Below are positions 49,060 to 53,335 of a DNA stretch of 53,335 nucleotides, one piece after another. A program made the translations under genes and the position numbers. The notes under the pieces were generated by a model, which saw nothing but the letters and a program-made list of their open reading frames with translations, was not told the DNA's origin and searched no databases. Within the stretch, counting starts at the first letter, position 1. Every line of letters starts with the position of its first letter. This DNA comes from a virus, in IMG/VR virus record IMGVR_UViG_3300048924_000308, positions 1 to 53,335 of that record, one strand, 5' to 3'.

Positions 49060-49149
49060 GAATAGACCAACGGTAGCGGCGGTTTGCATTATAGAACAAT
49101 GCAGGAACACAAACCGTCTGTCAGAGCATCACGTATCGATCGACCACTT
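49060..49149 (+). other. Non-coding stretch before the lysis genes
   Basis: No gene is seen. GGTTTGCATT and AATG...CAAACC form a long imperfect inverted repeat around 49081-49116, and TATAGA (49090-49095) could be a -10 box. With the terminator at 49150-49171 it could give a short RNA of about 70 bases, like a leader ended in the absence of the late regulator. Speculative. Confidence 0.3.
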
Positions 49150-49171
49150 GCCGCCTTCGGGCGGCTTTTTT
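49150..49171 (+). terminator. Rho-independent terminator before the lysis operon
   Basis: GCCGCC (49150-49155) and GGCGGC (49160-49165) with loop TTCG, then six T. A tetraloop terminator 29 bases before the first lysis gene, so lysis transcription must either start after it or read through. Confidence 0.8.
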
Positions 49172-49199
49172 ATTCAGCTTTCGTGGAGCTAGTTCGTCG

Positions 49200-49637
49200 A
49201 TGGCGACAACCGAAGATTTCTCGCTGGTAAAGCTGCTATCAGGCATATCAGCATCGCTCGTCGTCTGTTCTTCGATCCTGTCCGCCGGCTACATGCGCAT
49301 GCGCAAGCAGCTGTCCGACCTGAAGAAAGACGAATCAAGCAACCAGCTCGATATCCGGCGCGACGAGATAGAGGCAAAGAGTCTGGAGAGCCTGGACAGG
49401 GCGTCGAAGGAATGGGAGTCCCAGTATCACAAGGCGATCGCGCGCGAAACGCGATATCGAAGGTTGCTCGCCGTCTCCGAGGCGCGATATCGAAAGATGG
49501 TGCAACAGGCAGCCGAAGACAGGCTTCAGGACCGGTTGAAGATCGAGGCCCTCGTTGCCAGCCTCGCGGAGAAAGACCGCTTTATCGCGCAGCTGCAATC
49601 GCAACTCGGAGGCCGTCGACCGACGGATACCCAATGA
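49200..49637 (+). CDS. Membrane-anchored coiled-coil protein, 145 aa
   Basis: One membrane helix near the N end (LLSGISASLVVCSSILSAGYM), followed by charged coiled-coil helices to the end. The topology suits a lysis accessory or spanin-like protein, but no spanin signature is seen. First gene of the lysis block, overlapping the next by ATGA. Confidence 0.7.
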   Translation: MATTEDFSLVKLLSGISASLVVCSSILSAGYMRMRKQLSDLKKDESSNQLDIRRDEIEAKSLESLDRASKEWESQYHKAIARETRYRRLLAVSEARYRKMVQQAAEDRLQDRLKIEALVASLAEKDRFIAQLQSQLGGRRPTDTQ

Positions 49638-50200
49638 CGAAAGGCGAACACATAAAGGCAGTCTGGCACCGCGTCGACCTCTACATCATCAACGTGCTCG
49701 TCGTGCTGCTCGCAGGCGCCGTCGGCGCGGCGATTATGAACTGGATGAACTCTGCCGAGCGCACCTTGCTCGTTGCGCGGTTCCCCGTCGTGCGCGCGGA
49801 GGAGCGGGCAGCATGCACGCGCGAATTCTCATCGCAGATCAACGGCCTTAAGTCGACGCTGGCGGCGCGGGAAGAGATGGACAAACGCACGGCCGCCGAC
49901 GTCGCCGACATGAAAACGCTCATGCAGACGACGAACGAGCTGGCGGCATACACGCTTCGCTTTCTGGGCGATCGCGCGCGAGTGAACGATCAGCGTACGG
50001 CCGCGATGCTCAAGCAGACGAAGGAAGCCGCCGCCGCGGCCGCAGCCGCGCAAAAGACCACGGCGACGGTCGAGCAGAAGGTGACCGACGTCGCAGTGAA
50101 GACCGACGAGGCGGCCAGCACCGTGCAGGCCGTGAGCAAGAAACTGGACACCGCTGTGCGTCCGGCACTGCCGGCGAAACCCTGGGCCGGCGCCCGCTGA
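49634..50200 (+). CDS. Second membrane-anchored coiled-coil protein, 188 aa
   Basis: One helix (VDLYIINVLVVLLAGAVGAAIMNWM), then a long charged coiled coil ending with an Ala/Lys/Thr-rich region. Same architecture as the preceding protein; the two may interact. Role in lysis inferred from position. Confidence 0.7.
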   Translation: MTKGEHIKAVWHRVDLYIINVLVVLLAGAVGAAIMNWMNSAERTLLVARFPVVRAEERAACTREFSSQINGLKSTLAAREEMDKRTAADVADMKTLMQTTNELAAYTLRFLGDRARVNDQRTAAMLKQTKEAAAAAAAAQKTTATVEQKVTDVAVKTDEAASTVQAVSKKLDTAVRPALPAKPWAGAR

Positions 50201-50236
50201 ATCCGGCGCCATTCTGGCGCCTTGGAGCAATCCCTC

Positions 50237-50800
50237 ATGACACCCGAAACGCTCGCCGCGGCGCTGCAGATTTCGCTCGCCCGTGCGAACCAGTGGGCCG
50301 ACCCGCTTAGTGCGGCGATGGCCCTCTATGACATCGATTCGCCATTGCGTCAGGCTGCCTTTCTAGCCGAATGCGGCCACGAGTGCGGGCGTTTCGTCTG
50401 GCTGCGCGAGATATGGGGGCCGACTGCCAAGCAGCGCCTGTACGAACCGTTCACGCCGAAGTCAAAGGCCTTAGGCAATACACAGCCGGGCGACGGGTTC
50501 CGGTACCGCGGCGGCGGCCTGATCCAGATCACCGGCCGATACAACTATCGCGTGACGGGGCAGAAGATCGGCATCGACCTCGAGGGCAACCCGGATCTGA
50601 TCGCCGAGCCGTCGACGGCGGCACTCGCGGCCGCGCAATTCTGGAGCGACCGGAACTTCAACGCGTATGCCGATGCCGGTGCATTCCTGACGCTCTCGCG
50701 CGCCATCAACCTCGGCAATCCCAACAGCGCGGCGCAGCCGGAAGGCATGGACGACCGCAACCTTCTTTATACGAGCTGCAAGCAGGCGCTCGGTATCTGA
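50237..50800 (+). CDS. GH19 chitinase-family endolysin, 187 aa
   Basis: The GH19 fold signature is LRQAAFLAECGHECGRFVWLREIWG (catalytic Glu45 and Glu49 candidates), GDGFRYRGGGLIQITGRYNY and FWSDRNFNAYAD. These phage enzymes cleave peptidoglycan glycan chains at lysis. No signal peptide, so a holin should release it. GGAG lies upstream of the ATG at 50237. Confidence 0.92.
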   Translation: MTPETLAAALQISLARANQWADPLSAAMALYDIDSPLRQAAFLAECGHECGRFVWLREIWGPTAKQRLYEPFTPKSKALGNTQPGDGFRYRGGGLIQITGRYNYRVTGQKIGIDLEGNPDLIAEPSTAALAAAQFWSDRNFNAYADAGAFLTLSRAINLGNPNSAAQPEGMDDRNLLYTSCKQALGI

Positions 50801-50838
50801 TCCAAACCGCCGCATTCGCGCGGCTTTACACCAGGAGA

Positions 50839-51156
50839 ATGACCTTGAACTCATCGCTGTGGGCGAAGTTTCTCGCCGCTGTTTTGCTGTTCGCCATGTG
50901 GCTTGCGCTCGTGATCATGAAGATGGTGCCGGCCGAGCCGCTCGTCTTTGCGATCAGTCAGGCTCTCGTCGGCTTGGGTGTCTACCACGCATCCACCGGC
51001 GGCTTCTCGTCCAAAACGACGGTGACCCCGTTGGTCGATGGGACGCAGCTGGCAGAGATAGCCACCGCGTCGCGAGATAAGGAGCCACAGGTGACTGTGT
51101 CCGTGTCGCCGCCGGCGGCGCCAGCACCTGCCACTGCTGCGACGACGCTGCAATGA
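50839..51156 (+). CDS. Holin candidate, 105 aa
   Basis: Two membrane helices (FLAAVLLFAMWLALVIMKM and PLVFAISQALVGLGVYHA) with a short turn, then a hydrophilic tail rich in Pro/Ala. AGGAG lies 4 bases upstream. The size and position beside the endolysin fit a class II holin. It overlaps the next gene by ATGA. Confidence 0.75.
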   Translation: MTLNSSLWAKFLAAVLLFAMWLALVIMKMVPAEPLVFAISQALVGLGVYHASTGGFSSKTTVTPLVDGTQLAEIATASRDKEPQVTVSVSPPAAPAPATAATTLQ

Positions 51157-51485
51157 TCCGGACCATCTGCATTGCCATCGCGGCCGCGAGCCTGTCCGGC
51201 TGCGCGTCGCTCTGGTATGCGGGCGTCGCGCGCTATGAAGTTGAGCCGATTGCCGACGCGTCCGGACATCCGAGCGGCTGCTGCGTCCTGCGCGTGTGGA
51301 ACGGCAAGCAGATGGCCACCGTCGATGCGACCTTCACTCGCACCCCAACTGGGGACTTCTCCATCTCGCTCCGGGAAACCGACGTCGAAGCATTCCAGGG
51401 GCAGGCAACCGCCGCAGCTGCGGCATCAGACGTCGTCGCGGCCGCCGCCAGCGCGGCTGTGACGGCAATCAAAACCCTCAAGTAA
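51153..51485 (+). CDS. Lipoprotein, 110 aa
   Basis: A short signal peptide ends in the lipobox LSGC (residue 17 Cys). The mature part is 90 residues, beta-rich, ending with an Ala/Val-rich tail. Could be the outer-membrane part of a spanin pair, but the length is greater than usual for Rz1. Role unknown. Confidence 0.75.
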   Translation: MIRTICIAIAAASLSGCASLWYAGVARYEVEPIADASGHPSGCCVLRVWNGKQMATVDATFTRTPTGDFSISLRETDVEAFQGQATAAAAASDVVAAAASAAVTAIKTLK

Positions 51486-51495
51486 GAGAAACCAC

Positions 51496-51975
51496 ATGAA
51501 ACGACTACGTATGCTGCTCGCGGCAGGCCTCGCCGCGTCCGTTGCCTTGCTCGCAGGTTGTCAGGGCACGGCTCCCTCGCTGTCTTTCCAGCAGGCGACC
51601 GCGCTCGTCTGCGCCGACGCCAACACCGCCGTCCAGATCATGACGGATGACGGCATGTTCACCGGCGGCGCACTGAACACGCTCAACAACGACTTCAAAC
51701 CCGTGCTCGCCAAGGTCTGCGCGGCGGGCGTCACGGTCACCAAGCCGAATCTGCAGGCGCTCGTCGACGTGGGTTTCCCGCTGCTCAAAACGCTCGTGGC
51801 TGCGTCGAACCTGCAGCAGCAGATGAAGAACAGTGCGAACGCGGCGATCGATGTGGCAACGCTTGCTGTCAACACGGCGATCGCGTTGCAGCCGTCGACG
51901 TCGGCCACGACGCCAGCTGCGCCGGCACCGGCATCGGCACCAGCGGCGGCAAGCACGGCGGTCATCGCGTCATGA
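51496..51975 (+). CDS. Lipoprotein, 159 aa
   Basis: The signal peptide (MKRLRMLLAAGLAASVALLAGC) ends in lipobox LAGC. The mature part is helical with a Pro/Ala/Ser-rich end. It overlaps the patatin gene by ATGA, suggesting joint expression. Function unknown. Confidence 0.75.
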   Translation: MKRLRMLLAAGLAASVALLAGCQGTAPSLSFQQATALVCADANTAVQIMTDDGMFTGGALNTLNNDFKPVLAKVCAAGVTVTKPNLQALVDVGFPLLKTLVAASNLQQQMKNSANAAIDVATLAVNTAIALQPSTSATTPAAPAPASAPAAASTAVIAS

Positions 51976-52775
51976 GCAAACGGATCCGCGTCGCATTAAG
52001 CGGGTCCGGCTTTCGCCTCGGCGCGCACCTCGGCGCGCTGCAGGCGATCGTCGACGCCGGTTACGAAATCGTCGAGCTCGCAGGCACCTCGGGTGGATCG
52101 ATCGTCGCAGCGATGTATGCGGGCGGCATGCGCCTCGAGGACATGCGCCAGCTCTGCATGCGCATGGACTGGTCGCCGATGATGCGCTTCTCGCCGTGGG
52201 CGGTGCTGCGCTATCAGGCGCTTTGCACGGGAAAGGCCCTCGAGGCCTTCCTGAAGGACGGAAGCAGGGGCAAGACGTTCGCGGACCTGCAGGTGGACCT
52301 GAAGATCGTTGCGGCGGATCTGCTGACGGAAAAGGAGTTCCAGTTTTCACGTCGGACGACGCCGAGAGTGCCGATCGCGGTGGCGGCGCGCGCGAGCGCC
52401 TCGATTCCGATCGTCTTTCCGCCGGTGGACGTCGCCGGCGCGCTGCTCGTCGACGGCGGCACGGCCGATAACGTGCCGGTGAGTGATCTGACGGTCGACG
52501 AAGTGCCGCGGCTGGGCATCTATCTCGTATCCGACGATACCGCGCTCAAACCGGGCAGATATGGCCTGAGCACCCTCGCGCCGCGGATCATTGACCTGAT
52601 GCTGGCGGCCAACGAGACCGCGCACGTCGATCTGGACCAACGGAGCGGGGCGACGATCGTGCGTGTGCCGACCGGTTACGCGAGCTCGTTCGACCGCAAC
52701 ATGCCGTACGCCACGCGCCAGCGGCTGTACGAAGACGGTTACAGGAACACGCAGCTCGCGCTCTCCTCGATCTAA
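51972..52775 (+). CDS. Patatin-like phospholipase, 267 aa
   Basis: The lipase motif GTSGG (38-42, Ser40) and Asp161 of DGG (161-163) form the Ser-Asp dyad; the oxyanion loop is GSGFRLGAHLGAL (a variant of DGGGxRG). It hydrolyses phospholipids or related lipids. Similar enzymes occur in several Burkholderia phages and in CBASS-type defence (CapV), but no cyclase gene is nearby. Could aid membrane rupture in lysis or act as lysogenic accessory. Confidence 0.9.
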   Translation: MSKRIRVALSGSGFRLGAHLGALQAIVDAGYEIVELAGTSGGSIVAAMYAGGMRLEDMRQLCMRMDWSPMMRFSPWAVLRYQALCTGKALEAFLKDGSRGKTFADLQVDLKIVAADLLTEKEFQFSRRTTPRVPIAVAARASASIPIVFPPVDVAGALLVDGGTADNVPVSDLTVDEVPRLGIYLVSDDTALKPGRYGLSTLAPRIIDLMLAANETAHVDLDQRSGATIVRVPTGYASSFDRNMPYATRQRLYEDGYRNTQLALSSI

Positions 52776-53050
52776 TCCTTCGGCAGGCTTCCGCCCATCG
52801 CACCCAGCCTGATTTTCTCCGCGAGCATCGCGTCGATGACGGCCTGCAACTGTGCCTTCAGGTCGCCGTCCCGCTTATTCCACATTGCCAGTTGGGCGTC
52901 CAATGCGTCGGCGTGAGCCTGCCGGATGATTGCGCGGGCGCGATGCACTTCCAGGATCAAACGGCGCACGTCGGCGTCTTGGTGTCGACGCCACAGCTCC
53001 CGCAGTTCGCTGTCGCTGACGGTCGGAAAGTCGGTCGGGGTAAGGCGCAT
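52772..53050 (-). CDS. Small SOS-regulated protein at attR: candidate antirepressor, 92 aa
   Basis: The protein is helical and charged (MRLTPTDFPTVSDSELRELWRRHQDADVRRLILEVHRARAIIRQAHADALDAQLAMWNKRDGDLKAQLQAVIDAMLAEKIRLG). A LexA box lies 16 bases upstream of the ATG. It is the last gene before attR, on the strand opposite to the lysis genes. Since the repressor lacks a cleavage domain, a small SOS-controlled antirepressor would supply induction by DNA damage, as Tum does in phage 186. This is hypothesis; the protein resembles no known family. Confidence 0.75.
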   Translation of the reverse strand: MRLTPTDFPTVSDSELRELWRRHQDADVRRLILEVHRARAIIRQAHADALDAQLAMWNKRDGDLKAQLQAVIDAMLAEKIRLGAMGGSLPKD

Positions 53051-53065
53051 AAGTCGTCGAAAACA

Positions 53066-53081
53066 CTGTACGTTTATACAG
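53066..53081. promoter_or_regulatory. LexA (SOS) box
   Basis: CTGTACGTTTATACAG matches the CTGT-N8-ACAG consensus used in gamma- and betaproteobacteria, with an extended ACTGTA/TACAGT dyad. It overlaps possible -10 sequences on the minus strand (TATACT, TATAAA) and lies just upstream of the 52772-53050 gene. Confidence 0.85.
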
Positions 53082-53106
53082 TATAGCGGATGCGTTTTCC
53101 GGCCCC

Positions 53107-53118
53107 GAATTTCGGAAC
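53107..53118. promoter_or_regulatory. Candidate right integrase arm site
   Basis: GAATTTCGGAAC matches the two left-end motifs at 180-190 and 199-210. It lies 108 bases inside attR, in a 140-base stretch (53085-53225) without genes. Confidence 0.4.
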
Positions 53119-53225
53119 GGGTCTCTTGAAACCCGCATGAAATCGTGGGGCGAACTGCTATATTTGTTCCGACGACCGGTTGACCATGTCCAACAATGGC
53201 GGGGCGGCGAGCGAAATCGACGGCT

Positions 53226-53273
53226 GGATTGTGATTCCTGTCGTCGTGGGTTCGAGTCCCATCAGCCACCCCA
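53226..53273. repeat. attR core (48-bp direct repeat)
   Basis: Exact copy of 80-127, the 3' half of tRNA-His including CCA. It lacks the 5' half and thus is not a gene. Downstream sequence is host chromosome. Confidence 0.93.
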
Positions 53274-53285
53274 GAGAATTCAGAA

Positions 53286-53318
53286 ACGGCATTGCGAGAA
53301 ATCGCAATGCCGTTTTTG
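53286..53318 (+). terminator. Original host tRNA-His terminator
   Basis: ACGGCATTGCGA (53286-53297) and TCGCAATGCCGT (53302-53313) form a 12-bp stem with loop GAAA, then a T run. It follows the tRNA remnant in host DNA, in the place a tRNA-His terminator would occupy before phage insertion. Confidence 0.85.
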
Positions 53319-53335
53319 TTTTGGCGTCCGTGATA

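Larger units (their letters stand above)
80..53273. mobile_element. Complete lambda-head/Mu-tail mosaic prophage in tRNA-His
   Basis: The element is bounded by 48-bp exact repeats that are the 3' half of tRNA-His. It contains, in order, integrase, leftward early operon, immunity region, replication, terminase, head, contractile tail, conversion genes, lysis and attR. No structural gene is obviously broken, so the phage could be intact. Integration into a tRNA gene by a tyrosine recombinase with regeneration of the tRNA by phage-borne sequence is the usual pattern. The lambda-type head genes joined to Mu-type tail genes make it a mosaic myovirus; this is inferred from gene content. Confidence 0.95.

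Noticed and set aside
51972-52775. CBASS-type defence (CapV patatin effector)
   Set aside because: No CD-NTase or accessory gene is nearby, and the gene is in line with the lysis operon. A general patatin role is preferred.
1-53335. CRISPR arrays, IS elements, rRNA
   Set aside because: No regularly spaced 25-40-base repeats, no transposase motifs with terminal repeats and no rRNA-like sequence were seen. The repeats at 19738-19896 are too short and lie inside a gene.

Overview
This window is an essentially complete temperate prophage of about 53 kb integrated in a bacterial tRNA-His(GUG) gene. The full tRNA lies at 51-127. A 48-bp exact copy of its 3' half (80-127) is repeated at 53226-53273 and followed there by what looks like the original tRNA terminator, so the two copies are read as attL and attR. 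High GC, betaproteobacterial codon use, a CTGT-N8-ACAG LexA box and many small Burkholderia-type phage proteins suggest a Burkholderia-like host. That assignment is from memory of families, not from a search.

Layout. 80-4700: attL, an unknown gene, then a leftward tyrosine integrase / DUF4224 / ASCH-domain module with an opposed membrane-protein gene. 3.6-13.8 kb: long leftward early operon (DUF5131/Gp37-Gp68 protein, Lar-like protein, two secreted proteins, a large ParB-like protein, many small unknowns) with three small opposed genes. 13.8-16.4 kb: lambda-like immunity region. A leftward promoter carries two copies of GTAGC-N4-GCTAC; a repressor (leftward) and a Cro/YdaS-like gene (rightward) diverge from three more copies; a coiled-coil membrane protein lies between the two operator clusters, in the place lambda uses for rex. 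16.4-24.1 kb: rightward early operon with a lambda O-like replication protein carrying eight iteron-like repeats inside its gene, nucleases and a candidate late regulator, interrupted by two leftward genes. 24.1-25.1 kb: two leftward genes between terminators.

25.2-46.5 kb: late structural operon. The head is lambda-type (Nu1/A terminase, gpW, portal, S49 protease, decoration protein, major capsid protein E). The tail is contractile and Mu-like (DUF2635, sheath, tube, chaperones, short tape measure with a lysozyme domain, DNA-circularization N protein, gp44-gp48-like baseplate, fibre). The virion is therefore a lambda-head/Mu-tail mosaic myovirus. 46.5-48.9 kb: leftward conversion module (HTH regulator with a palindromic operator, SGNH-hydrolase lipoprotein, AT3 acyltransferase). 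49.2-52.8 kb: lysis and accessory genes (two membrane coiled-coil proteins, GH19 endolysin, holin-like protein, two lipoproteins, patatin-like phospholipase). 52.8-53.3 kb: a small leftward gene under a LexA box, then attR.

The most interesting reading is regulatory. The repressor is only 169 residues and has no S24 self-cleavage domain, so DNA damage cannot be sensed by autocleavage of that protein. The last gene before attR carries a consensus LexA box and is a candidate SOS-controlled antirepressor. Other strong points are the in-gene iterons, five CGTTACAC repeats at the start of the terminase gene, an internally duplicated tail chaperone, and a split acetyltransferase/SGNH pair.
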